From assembly GCA_035492055.1 (NCBI GenBank), contig DATJJR010000081.1:5652-69651 (forward strand): 64,000 nucleotides of DNA. The letters run 5' to 3'. A program made the position numbers and the translations under genes. Within the stretch, counting starts at the first letter, position 1. Each line of letters opens with the position of its first letter. Positions 1 to 6,522 of this stretch are shown one piece after another. The stretch is from Ga0074130 sp035492055. GTDB taxonomy: Bacteria; Pseudomonadota; Gammaproteobacteria; Burkholderiales; Rhodocyclaceae. The notes under the pieces are model-generated. The model had not been told where the DNA came from. It saw nothing but the letters and a program-made list of their open reading frames with translations, and searched no databases.

Positions 1-526
1 AGAGTTCCGTTTCTGTAGGACCAGGTGCTACGGCATTGACCGTAATTCCCGTTTTGGCGAGCTCCAGTGCCCATGTGCGCGAGAAGCTGATGAGCGCCGA
101 TTTGGCCGCTGCGTAGGCCGTGCGATTCGGCGCGCCCAGCACGGTGAGACTGGAGATGTTGATGACCCGGCCCCAGCCTTGTTCTTTCATGTGTGGAAGG
201 ATGGCCTGTGTCGTTTGCACCGCCGGGTGAAGATTGAGCGAAAGCACGGAATCCAGACTCTCAAGAGTGATCTCGCCGACGACTTGAGGTTTCACCAGAC
301 CAACATTGTTCACCACGCCATCGATCGCATAATTCTCGACCAATGTTTTCAAAGCCGCGTCTGTGGCGGACTTATCCGCGAGGTCTACAGTGACCAAGTG
401 CCCGGGGAATTCCACTTTTTCCCTGGCAATGCCAATGACAGCGTGACCCGCGTGGCTAAGCCTTTTTGATAGGGCCTTGCCAATTCCCTTGGTGGCGCCG
501 GTGATAAGAAATGTTCGAGATTGCAT
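1..526 (-). CDS. Short-chain dehydrogenase/reductase (partial, C-terminus beyond left edge)
   Basis: The first 175 codons of a classical SDR oxidoreductase are visible; the gene runs off the left edge. The N-terminus carries the Rossmann dinucleotide motif TGATKGIG at residues 9-16. Further on are the structural NNVG motif (usually NNAG), a catalytic Ser in the ISS segment, and the YAAAK signature with catalytic Tyr and Lys. The start ATG is preceded by GAGG at a good distance. The gene lies 65 bp downstream of the AhpD-like gene on the same strand, so the two are probably co-transcribed and controlled by the divergent LysR regulator. The family acts on NAD(P)H-dependent carbonyl or alcohol substrates; the substrate cannot be read from the sequence. 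Confidence 0.85.
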   Translation of the reverse strand, partial: MQSRTFLITGATKGIGKALSKRLSHAGHAVIGIAREKVEFPGHLVTVDLADKSATDAALKTLVENYAIDGVVNNVGLVKPQVVGEITLESLDSVLSLNLHPAVQTTQAILPHMKEQGWGRVINISSLTVLGAPNRTAYAAAKSALISFSRTWALELAKTGITVNAVAPGPTETEL

Positions 527-591
527 GATGGCCTCACTAGAATTTTTCCAAGACCTCTTGGTGCCCTGTTCGGTACCAAGAGGATTTCGCC

Positions 592-1131
592 TCATTTGTT
601 CAGCTTGGGCGCTGGCGGGAAATCGATTGGCACCCGCGTGGTTGCGTGCAGATAATTCGTGACAGTCTTGTCACCGATCACCACTACGGCATCCACTAGA
701 TTTGCCTTGGTCCAGCCGGCTGCAAAGAAAGCTGCGAGTGCCGCTGGATCAGCGTGGCCGCGATTTGCCGCGATGTTCTTTACAAGCTTGCTCAAGGCAT
801 CGAGTTTGTGATCGAAGCTTGCGTTGCCACCTCGAATCTCGATGATTTCTTCTTCAGTAAATCCAACCATTTTCCCGACCATGGTATGGGCCGCCAGACA
901 GTATTCACACTCATTGATTTGGCTGACGATCAGGTTGATGACTTCACGTTCTCTAGGGGTAAGGCTGCTCTTGCCATTCTGAAAGGTCAGATAGTTGCCA
1001 AGGGCATATTCCGAATAGGCGAGTACGGCATAAAGATTGGGAACCATGCCGATGTCTTTTTGCAGCTTGTCAAACAACATCTGGTTGGTTGCGGAAACTT
1101 CTGCACGGGTTGGCACATTGAACGTAGTCAT
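592..1131 (-). CDS. AhpD-like carboxymuconolactone decarboxylase family peroxidase
   Basis: A 179-residue protein of the carboxymuconolactone decarboxylase / AhpD family. The redox motif CEYC with a following His (Cys75, Cys78, His82) is intact, as in alkylhydroperoxidases that reduce peroxides through a Cys pair. The segment LTPREREVINLIVSQ before the motif is typical of the family. A GAGG ribosome site precedes the ATG. It is transcribed away from the LysR gene and precedes the short-chain dehydrogenase. Role in detoxifying peroxides or reactive electrophiles is inferred from family and from a LysR-controlled neighbourhood; the physiological substrate is unknown. Confidence 0.8.
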   Translation of the reverse strand: MTTFNVPTRAEVSATNQMLFDKLQKDIGMVPNLYAVLAYSEYALGNYLTFQNGKSSLTPREREVINLIVSQINECEYCLAAHTMVGKMVGFTEEEIIEIRGGNASFDHKLDALSKLVKNIAANRGHADPAALAAFFAAGWTKANLVDAVVVIGDKTVTNYLHATTRVPIDFPPAPKLNK

Positions 1132-1180
1132 TTTGAATTCCTCAAGTTAAGTGGCCTGCTGTGGGGTACTACTGCAACAA

Positions 1181-1250
1181 ACTCTAATTAATTCCAGAGT
1201 GTTTAAAAATGCAGTCATTGGAATATCATTAATTCCAATATGGAATTAAT
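1181..1250. promoter_or_regulatory. Candidate LysR operator region with perfect palindrome
   Basis: Between the divergent AhpD-like and LysR genes a perfect inverted repeat lies at 1228-1250: half-sites ATTAATTCCA and TGGAATTAAT separated by ATA. The half-site core TTAATTCCA recurs at 1188-1196 inside a second, weaker dyad (ACTCT / AGAGT arms, 1181-1200). Spacing of 41 bp between the repeated cores is about four helical turns. This is the expected layout for a LysR-type regulator with a strong and a weak site. Binding is inferred. Confidence 0.6.
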
Positions 1251-1261
1251 TGGGGTGCAAA

Positions 1262-2194
1262 ATGGACAAGATCCAAGCCATGCGAACCTTTGTGAGGGTC
1301 GTTGAGGCAGCCAGCTTTTCTGCGGTCGCCAACGAAATAAATACGAGTCAAAGTGCCGTGAGCAAGCAGGTCGCAGCATTGGAAGCTGATTTAGGCGTCA
1401 AGCTGCTCACACGAACGACGCGCGCGCTGACCCTGACAGATGAAGGAGAGCGTTACTTCGAACATGCGCGTAGATTGGTCGCCGACATCTCCGAAGTGGA
1501 ATCATCTATCCGCAAGGGCAAGCAGCAATTGACAGGCTGGCTACGTGTTGGCGCGTCGGTTGGGTTTGGGCGGATAAAACTGATGCCATTCATCCAGTCC
1601 TTCATGGCGAAGCATCCGTCCTTGAAAATAGATTTGAGACTGAATGATGGATTCGTGGATGTGGTGGAGCAGGGGCTCGATGTAGTCGTGCGGATCGGAA
1701 CGCTTCAGGACAGCACAATGATCGCAAGGCGTGTAGGCATGACGTATCGGATTGTGCTGGCCCATCGAAGCTATGTTCAGTCCTTGGCTTCACGCTCTCT
1801 TCCGCTACCGACAATCCCGGAAGAACTTTTGTCTCACAATTGTCTGGTCTATACCGAGATGCCCACAAAAAACTTGTGGACCTTTACTGCTGGTGCGAGT
1901 GCGTCCGAGGCCGTTGGCACAAAACGCACTATTCGCGTTGAAGGGAATTTACAGACAAACAGCAGCGAGGTTATCCGAGCCGCTGTGCTTGCGGGTATGG
2001 GCATCGCCTATGCCCCGATATGGATGTTCGAAGAGGAAATCAGACGGGGCGAGATGCACGAGATTCTTCCCGACTGGAAGCCTAAAAGTATTCCCATTAG
2101 CCTGGTGAGTCCCCCGGAGCGCTTTCACTCGGCGAAGGTAAAGGCATTTGCCGATCACATTGGGATGGCGATGGAGGCCGAACTAAAAGCGTAG
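1262..2194 (+). CDS. LysR family transcriptional regulator
   Basis: A 310-residue LysR-type regulator from ATG 1262; a TTG twelve bases upstream is in frame but MDKIQAMRTFVRVVE is the usual family N-terminus. The winged HTH spans about residues 5-65 (FSAVANEINTSQSAVSKQVAALE and the TRALTLTDEGERYFEHAR wing), followed by the two-lobed periplasmic-binding-like effector domain (about 90-300). This subfamily (CrgA/AaeR-like) often sits divergent from the oxidoreductase genes it controls, and here it faces an AhpD-like gene and an SDR gene with a palindrome between. The inducer is unknown; an electrophile or quinone is only a guess. Confidence 0.88.
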   Translation: MDKIQAMRTFVRVVEAASFSAVANEINTSQSAVSKQVAALEADLGVKLLTRTTRALTLTDEGERYFEHARRLVADISEVESSIRKGKQQLTGWLRVGASVGFGRIKLMPFIQSFMAKHPSLKIDLRLNDGFVDVVEQGLDVVVRIGTLQDSTMIARRVGMTYRIVLAHRSYVQSLASRSLPLPTIPEELLSHNCLVYTEMPTKNLWTFTAGASASEAVGTKRTIRVEGNLQTNSSEVIRAAVLAGMGIAYAPIWMFEEEIRRGEMHEILPDWKPKSIPISLVSPPERFHSAKVKAFADHIGMAMEAELKA

Positions 2195-2205
2195 CGGGTT
2201 TGTTT

Positions 2206-2245
2206 TAAGCAAGTGTTCTCAGCATTGGGAGGGGACACTTGCTTA
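2206..2245. terminator. Inverted repeat between convergent lysR and sigma genes
   Basis: Eleven-bp perfect arms TAAGCAAGTGT (2206-2216) and ACACTTGCTTA (2235-2245) flank an 18-nt loop. It starts 11 bp after the LysR stop codon and its right arm contains the stop codon of the sigma gene on the other strand. There is no clear U-run on the + side; on the minus side an A/C-rich stretch follows. It may terminate or protect both convergent transcripts. Confidence 0.45.
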
Positions 2246-2800
2246 GGCCGGTATGGCAAACCACGTGTTCTCAAGACAGGCACGAAGTGCCAAGCGGGCC
2301 CGGTAGAGCAGTACGCCGCAATTGGTTTTCGTAATGCCGAGTGTCTTGCAGATCTCCGCCATATCGAAGCCCATCATTTCGCGCAGCATGAAAGCACGGG
2401 CGGGCGCTTCGTTCAGGCGATAAAGGCATGCATCGAACACGGCCCAGAACTGCTGTTGTTCCAGCGATTGTTCGGGATTGCCCCATTCTGCAGGCCACGA
2501 TTCCTCGGTCCAGTGGCCGGTGTCATCAAAAAATGCGTCAGTGTGATCAACTTCGACAAACTGTATGCCGCTGTTGTGTGCGCGAATCATGTCGATGATC
2601 TTGTTGCGCAGAATGGTAAACACCCAAGTCTTCAGGCTTGAACGGCCACCGAAGCTGTCACGCTTTTCATAGGCGGCAATGAAGGCTTCCTGAACCGCAT
2701 CTTCAGCGATGCTGTCGTTACGCAGTTGGAGTCGAGCGAAGCGCAACATGTCGCGTCGCAATGACTCTAGCGCTTGCGCAAACGCTTCCCCTGTTGTCAT
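2243..2800 (-). CDS. ECF RNA polymerase sigma factor
   Basis: A 185-residue extracytoplasmic-function sigma factor with only regions 2 and 4. Region 2 is about residues 12-75 (DSIAEDAVQEAFIAAYEK, then the SLKTWVFTILRNKIIDMIR core for -10 recognition); region 4 is about 128-178 (REMMGFDMAEICKTLGI helix-turn-helix, ending NCGVLLYRARLALRACLE). AAGGGG precedes the ATG. It lies 110 bp downstream of the chlorite-dismutase-family gene on the same strand. Sigma factors of this type are found with DUF2282/DUF692 (bufferin) operons in other proteobacteria, and such an operon starts 1.2 kb away. It likely reads the three TGTAA / CGnCTAA promoters described below; direct proof is lacking. Confidence 0.88.
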   Translation of the reverse strand: MTTGEAFAQALESLRRDMLRFARLQLRNDSIAEDAVQEAFIAAYEKRDSFGGRSSLKTWVFTILRNKIIDMIRAHNSGIQFVEVDHTDAFFDDTGHWTEESWPAEWGNPEQSLEQQQFWAVFDACLYRLNEAPARAFMLREMMGFDMAEICKTLGITKTNCGVLLYRARLALRACLENTWFAIPA

Positions 2801-2910
2801 GCAATCCCCTTTGCTTGATCCGGGGCGAATGATAGCTGAGTCTTTTTGCGGACACGGTTGATCCGCCTGGAAGGCACGCGGTACGACCGTGTCTGGTGCT
2901 TGGTGTCCTT

Positions 2911-3468
2911 CTATTCGCGATAAAGCCGCACATCAACCTCTCGCTCGACATAGCGCCATTCCTCCGTGTCCCTCAAGCGCTGAACCAATGTTTCGAAAGC
3001 TGCCTTGTGAGATACGGGAAATTCGAACCAGGTCACAAAGTCAAACGGCTCGCCCAGATCGCGCGAATGATGAAGACGTCTGGCGATTGCCGGCAGGTAT
3101 TCCAGTCCAATCTGAATGTGGCGTGACTGTTCTTCGATGATGGCACGCCGCTCATCCTGGGCCAACGCCCACCATGCTGCCGTTTTGCGAATCGGAATCA
3201 GTGCCGCACACATAGCTTCCGGTCGCCCCAATCCCTGCTGGCGTGCGGAAAGCCGAGTCACTTCTTCTCGTGTCGTATAGCGCGTGTTGCTGGTGATGCC
3301 CTTCAAGGCCCATGCCGGCGTATCGACGACCGCTCTCGTCTGGTTGCCTTCATGCATGTTCAAGTAGCCGGCATCGGGTAATGATTCTCCGACAACGGCG
3401 GCAATGCGCTCGATGCGCCAGGTACCGGATGAGCCAGCCTGAAACTCAACGACAAGTGGTGTCGACAT
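2911..3468 (-). CDS. Chlorite dismutase family heme protein (short, type II length)
   Basis: A 185-residue protein matching the short chlorite-dismutase-family length. From the start ATG (preceded by GGAGA; an upstream GTG is less likely) the probable proximal heme ligand is His117 in the EEQSRHIQIGLEYLP helix. The distal Arg is Arg130, thirteen residues on in the IARRLHHSRDLG segment; His-x12-Arg is the spacing found in true chlorite dismutases. The FDFVTWFEF strand is also family-typical. True enzymes split chlorite to chloride and oxygen; family members also include heme-synthesis proteins and peroxidases. No chlorate or perchlorate reductase genes are near. Its own ECF-type promoter, matching that of the bufferin operon, ties it to the same stress response. 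Confidence 0.8.
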   Translation of the reverse strand: MSTPLVVEFQAGSSGTWRIERIAAVVGESLPDAGYLNMHEGNQTRAVVDTPAWALKGITSNTRYTTREEVTRLSARQQGLGRPEAMCAALIPIRKTAAWWALAQDERRAIIEEQSRHIQIGLEYLPAIARRLHHSRDLGEPFDFVTWFEFPVSHKAAFETLVQRLRDTEEWRYVEREVDVRLYRE

Positions 3469-3543
3469 CACGTCTCTCCATGGATGGTTTGGCTAAAAGC
3501 GAATAGGGTCTTGCGACCCTGCATGATCCTTTGTGTCCACACG

Positions 3544-3573
3544 ATTAGACGGATAAGGGATTGGGTCCTTACA
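3544..3573 (-). promoter_or_regulatory. ECF-type promoter of chlorite-dismutase-family/sigma unit
   Basis: Reading the minus strand, -35 TGTAAG (3573-3568) and -10 CGTCTAAT (3551-3544) with 16 bp between GTAAG and CGTC. Same elements as the two + strand promoters at 3616 and 3930. It lies about 75 bp before the chlorite-dismutase-family start and would also feed the sigma gene, giving autoregulation. Assignment to this sigma factor is inferred from repetition of the motif. Confidence 0.6.
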
Positions 3574-3615
3574 GTAATCGGCCTTGCCGGTGACAGGCGA
3601 GGGGATGCAAATGAC

Positions 3616-3646
3616 TGTAATAAAAAGGCGGTGGCTTACGTCTAAG
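3616..3646 (+). promoter_or_regulatory. ECF-type promoter of anti-sigma gene
   Basis: -35 TGTAAT (3616-3621) and -10 CGTCTAAG (3639-3646), 17 bp between GTAAT and CGTC. The predicted start point near 3652 is about 25 nt before the anti-sigma ATG. The motif matches the promoters at 3544 (minus) and 3930 (plus). Confidence 0.6.
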
Positions 3647-3675
3647 CAAGGTAAGCCTTGGGGGAAATCATTCAA

Positions 3676-3855
3676 ATGAGCCGGAGTTGTCGTCGCGCGA
3701 GCCAGTTGATGTCGGTGCAAATGGAGCAGTCGCTGAGCCTGCCTCAATGGCTGACCTTGCGTAGCCATCTGTTGGTTTGCCATGGCTGCCGCCGTGCGCG
3801 CAAGCAAATGAGGTTCTTGCGGAAAGCCGCACAGAAAATTGGCAATTTGGAATAG
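3676..3855 (+). CDS. Small soluble zinc-finger (zf-HC2-like) anti-sigma factor
   Basis: A 59-residue protein with the anti-sigma zinc-binding pattern: Cys5 in MSRSCRRASQLMS, then His31-x3-Cys35-x2-Cys38 in SHLLVCHGCRR. The N-terminal helix and the PLSLPQWLTLRSHL-type segment resemble the ZAS fold that clasps ECF sigma region 2 and 4. No transmembrane segment is present, so it is a cytoplasmic inhibitor, and the Cys ligands could sense metal or oxidants. A GGGGGAA ribosome site precedes ATG 3676; a TTG 18 bases upstream is in frame but less likely. Oddly it is divergent from its presumed sigma factor and separated from it by the chlorite-dismutase-family gene. Confidence 0.72.
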   Translation: MSRSCRRASQLMSVQMEQSLSLPQWLTLRSHLLVCHGCRRARKQMRFLRKAAQKIGNLE

Positions 3856-3906
3856 ATCTGGCCGGGTGATGGGGCAAGTTCTGACAAAAACCCCACGAAA
3901 CAAGGA

Positions 3907-3924
3907 CTAAAAAATTTTTTTTAG
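3907..3924. promoter_or_regulatory. A/T-tract palindrome, possible UP element
   Basis: An uninterrupted A/T palindrome (CTAAAAAA then TTTTTTTTAG) sits just upstream of the bufA promoter -35 box, at about -42 to -60 relative to the expected start point. That position fits an alpha-subunit UP element; it could also end the anti-sigma transcript. The role is inferred. Confidence 0.35.
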
Positions 3925-3929
3925 AAGTA

Positions 3930-3960
3930 TGTAAGAAATTGGAATTAGGCTACGACTAAT
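3930..3960 (+). promoter_or_regulatory. ECF-type promoter of bufferin operon
   Basis: -35 TGTAAG (3930-3935) and -10 CGACTAAT (3953-3960), 17 bp between GTAAG and CGAC. Expected start point near 3966, giving a leader of about 68 nt before bufA. The -35, spacing and -10 repeat those of the anti-sigma promoter. Confidence 0.62.
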
Positions 3961-4033
3961 GTATTGAGTGGCAAATCCAGCCGCTCAATTCGGTAAAAAC
4001 CGATTTTATCAATCTTAAATTGGAGCTACTTCC

Positions 4034-4312
4034 ATGAGCATGAATACCCGTACCCTGATTCAATCCGCCGCCGCTGGTCTTCTGGCCACTGGCCTGCTGG
4101 CAAGTGTCGTTACCACCGCTTACGCCGCTGACGAGTCCAAGGAAAAGTGCTACGGCATCGCCAAGGCTGGTCAGAATGACTGTGGTAGCAAGAACACCAA
4201 GCATTCCTGCGCCGGCCAATCGAAGCAAGACAACGATCCGAATGATTTCAAGCTGGTCACCAAGGGTACCTGTGACCAAATGGGCGGCAAGCTCACCCCG
4301 GCAACCAAGTAA
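4034..4312 (+). CDS. bufA: Bufferin precursor peptide (DUF2282 family)
   Basis: A 92-residue DUF2282 protein. Residues 1-31 form a Sec-type signal peptide (RTLIQSAAAGLLATGLLASV, cleavage after AYA). The mature part has the four conserved Cys of the family: Cys39 (EKCYGIAKAG), Cys50 (NDC), Cys59 (HSCAGQS) and Cys80 (KGTCDQMGG). In described bufferins, Cys residues are modified by the MNIO enzyme to copper-binding groups and the peptide buffers copper in the periplasm. GGAG precedes the ATG. It is the first gene of bufABCD and has its own ECF-type promoter. Modification and copper binding here are inferred from family knowledge. Confidence 0.9.
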   Translation: MSMNTRTLIQSAAAGLLATGLLASVVTTAYAADESKEKCYGIAKAGQNDCGSKNTKHSCAGQSKQDNDPNDFKLVTKGTCDQMGGKLTPATK

Positions 4313-4325
4313 AGCTGAATCGGCC

Positions 4326-5198
4326 ATGTTGGTTCCAGCCATTGCAACTTCGCTGCCCAACAGCGCCGGTATTGGGTTACGTTCTCCGCATCTCGCCGAG
4401 GTGCGGAGAACCCGACCGATGGTTCCCTGGTTCGAAGTACACAGCGAAAATTACTTTGTTTCAGGTGGCCCGTCGTTGCAGGCTTTGCTTGACGTACGGA
4501 CGGATTACCCGGTCAGTCTGCATGGCGTCGGCATGTCGATCGGAAGTACCGACGGCCTGGATCTCAAGCACCTCGAAAAGCTCAAACAGTTGGTTGATAT
4601 CGTTCAGCCGGCTGCCGTTTCGGAACATCTCTGCTGGTCATCCGTAGGTGGCCGGTGGATGAATGACCTTCTACCGCTCTCCTATACGCAGGAAGCCCTT
4701 GTGCAGGTCTGCGCTCATGTCGAGCAGGTGCAGGAGATGCTGCAACGCCCGATTCTCATCGAGAACGTCTCAAGTTATCTGCGCTTCGGCAATGAAGACA
4801 TGCACGAATGGGAGTTCCTGGCGCAGGTCGCACGCCGTACTGGCTGCCAGCTTCTGCTCGATATCAACAATATCTACGTCAGCGCCATGAACCACAGTTT
4901 CAATGCCGCTGATTTTTTGGCCGGAATTCCGCAAGGCATTGTCGGCGAGATGCATCTGGCCGGTTATGAAGTCGTCGAGGAAGACGAGGAGAGAATTCTC
5001 ATCGACACGCATTCGCGCCCGGTTTACCCTGCGGTATGGACGCTCTACGAGGCCGCACTTCAACGCTTCGGCGCCACGCCTACGCTGATTGAATGGGATC
5101 AGGACATCCCCGGCTTTGAAAAGTTGATGGCCGAAGCGGACAAGGCTCAGGCATATCTGAATCGTGTTTCAACGTCAGCCGTTGAACTGAGCGCATAA
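4326..5198 (+). CDS. bufB: MNIO (DUF692) multinuclear iron oxidase, bufferin maturase
   Basis: A 290-residue DUF692/MNIO enzyme, a TIM-barrel with two or three iron ions that oxidatively modifies Cys residues of a ribosomal peptide. Conserved segments in order: GIGLRSPHLAEV (15-26), WFEVHSENYF (35-44), SLHGVGMSIG (64-73, His66), SEHLCW (99-104), IENVSSYL (145-152, Glu146), LLLDINNIYVS (176-186, Asp179), GEMHLAGY (207-214, His210), DTHSRPV (227-233, Asp227, His229) and LIEWDQDIP (254-262, Glu256). These hold the likely metal ligands. I chose ATG 4326 because the open frame before it overlaps bufA out of frame. It follows bufA by 13 bp and precedes its partner bufC by 11 bp. Confidence 0.9.
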   Translation: MLVPAIATSLPNSAGIGLRSPHLAEVRRTRPMVPWFEVHSENYFVSGGPSLQALLDVRTDYPVSLHGVGMSIGSTDGLDLKHLEKLKQLVDIVQPAAVSEHLCWSSVGGRWMNDLLPLSYTQEALVQVCAHVEQVQEMLQRPILIENVSSYLRFGNEDMHEWEFLAQVARRTGCQLLLDINNIYVSAMNHSFNAADFLAGIPQGIVGEMHLAGYEVVEEDEERILIDTHSRPVYPAVWTLYEAALQRFGATPTLIEWDQDIPGFEKLMAEADKAQAYLNRVSTSAVELSA

Positions 5199-5209
5199 GG
5201 AAGGGGCGC

Positions 5210-5995
5210 ATGAGTACCCTCCGTACACTCCAGCATGACTTCTGTTCGGCAGTCTTTAGTTCAACTGAAGATGATGTCCTGCTGGCACGCCATTGTGCAG
5301 GCTCTACGCGCCGGATGCGAGCAGGTATCGCAGCCTACCGGCGGAGCGTTCTTGCCAATCTGGCGAGTGCTGTGGCTGGCTCTTACCCGCTGCTGCAAAA
5401 CATTGTTGGCCCCGATTTCATCAACGAGGCCGCACGTCGTTATGCTCAGTTATACCCAAGCCTGAGTGGCGACCTCAATCTTTACGGGGAGCACTTCGGC
5501 GCATTCCTGGCGGCATATCCGCCGGCTGCAGATCTTCCCTGGCTTCCGGCCGTCGCCGAGTTGGAATGGGAAATTCAGCGCATCTATGGTGCGCCGGATG
5601 CGCCCGCCGTTGATCTGGCCGCATTGCAGACGACACCGCCCGAGCAATGGGAGCAGTTGATTTTTGACCTCGACCCGGGGCACGCATTGATCAAGAGCAA
5701 CTGGCCACTTGCGCGTATCTGGGAGGTCAATCAAACAGGCCATGAGGGCGATATGCGCGTTGATTTCGACATGGCTCAATGCGTTCTCGTTCATCGCCGA
5801 GGCTATGACACCCATGTCGAGCTTGTTGCGCCAGGTCAATTCGCCTTTCTGAATCGTTTGTCCCAGGGCGTATCACTGGGTCCTGCGGTGGCTGCGGCCA
5901 TGGAAGTCGATGAGCAATTCGATTTTGGTGTGGCGCTCCAGCGTTTCATTGCATCTTCCCTTATTCGTCGTGCCTTTCTTTCGGAGCAATCATGA
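5210..5995 (+). CDS. bufC: DUF2063 family partner protein of the MNIO enzyme
   Basis: A 261-residue DUF2063 protein. The N-terminal region (about 1-100, LRTLQHDFCSAVFSS to YGEHFGAFLAAYP) is the annotated putative DNA-binding domain, now viewed as a peptide-recognition partner of DUF692 enzymes. The C-terminal half (about 110-258) holds the DLPWLPAVAELEWEIQRIY segment typical of the family. In MNIO systems this partner binds the leader peptide and presents it to the enzyme. AAGGAAGGGG precedes the ATG; the stop codon overlaps the DoxX start by 4 bp (ATGA), which supports a tightly coupled operon. Confidence 0.87.
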   Translation: MSTLRTLQHDFCSAVFSSTEDDVLLARHCAGSTRRMRAGIAAYRRSVLANLASAVAGSYPLLQNIVGPDFINEAARRYAQLYPSLSGDLNLYGEHFGAFLAAYPPAADLPWLPAVAELEWEIQRIYGAPDAPAVDLAALQTTPPEQWEQLIFDLDPGHALIKSNWPLARIWEVNQTGHEGDMRVDFDMAQCVLVHRRGYDTHVELVAPGQFAFLNRLSQGVSLGPAVAAAMEVDEQFDFGVALQRFIASSLIRRAFLSEQS

Positions 5996-6495
5996 ACAAC
6001 ACATCCCATTCCCTGCGGCATTTCGCCGGGACCGTCTATGCATTCGCAAATTGTTGCATCGGATTTCTCGAGCGATGGCTGACCCCGCTCTTCCAGTTGG
6101 CGCTCCGACTCTATGTCGCCGAAGTATTTCTCCGGTCGGGGATATTGAAGCTCTCCGATTGGTCGGGTACGTTGTACCTGTTCGACAACGTCTATGCCGT
6201 CCCCGTGTTGCCACCGCACCTCGCTGCGGTGATGGGCACGATGGGGGAAACGTTGTTGCCCATTCTGCTGATCCTCGGTTTGGCGGGCCGCTTTGCTGCC
6301 GCGGGTGTTTTCGTGACCAACCTGATGGCGGCCATTTCCTTTCCCGATATTTCGGATCTCGGTCTGCAGGATCACAAGCTCTGGGGTCTGATGCTGCTGG
6401 TGCTGGTGTTTTTCGGCCCCGGACGTTTTTCCCTCGATCAATGGATCAAGAAGCGTTGTCCGCAACGTAATGAAGCCGGCAGCTTTTTGCACTGA
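5992..6495 (+). CDS. bufD: DoxX family membrane protein of bufferin operon
   Basis: A 167-residue DoxX-family inner-membrane protein with about four hydrophobic helices: near 38-55 (LYVAEVFLRSGILKL region), 75-98 (LAAVMGTMGETLLPILLILGL), 99-117 (RFAAAGVFVTNLMAAISF) and 128-143 (LWGLMLLVLVFFGPG). It is translationally coupled to bufC through ATGA. DoxX proteins end many DUF692 operons; possible roles are handling electrons or oxidant at the membrane for peptide maturation, or exporting the product. None of this is shown by sequence alone. Confidence 0.83.
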   Translation: MNNTSHSLRHFAGTVYAFANCCIGFLERWLTPLFQLALRLYVAEVFLRSGILKLSDWSGTLYLFDNVYAVPVLPPHLAAVMGTMGETLLPILLILGLAGRFAAAGVFVTNLMAAISFPDISDLGLQDHKLWGLMLLVLVFFGPGRFSLDQWIKKRCPQRNEAGSFLH

Positions 6496-6522
6496 GACAA
6501 CAAAACCGCAAAGGGAATGGCG

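Noticed and set aside
2911..3468. Chlorate/perchlorate respiration island
   Set aside because: Only a chlorite-dismutase-family gene is present; there is no pcr or clr gene, cytochrome or island border nearby.
3493..3903. Minus-strand open frame covering the anti-sigma gene
   Set aside because: The opposite strand encodes a conserved zinc-finger anti-sigma factor with its own promoter and ribosome site.
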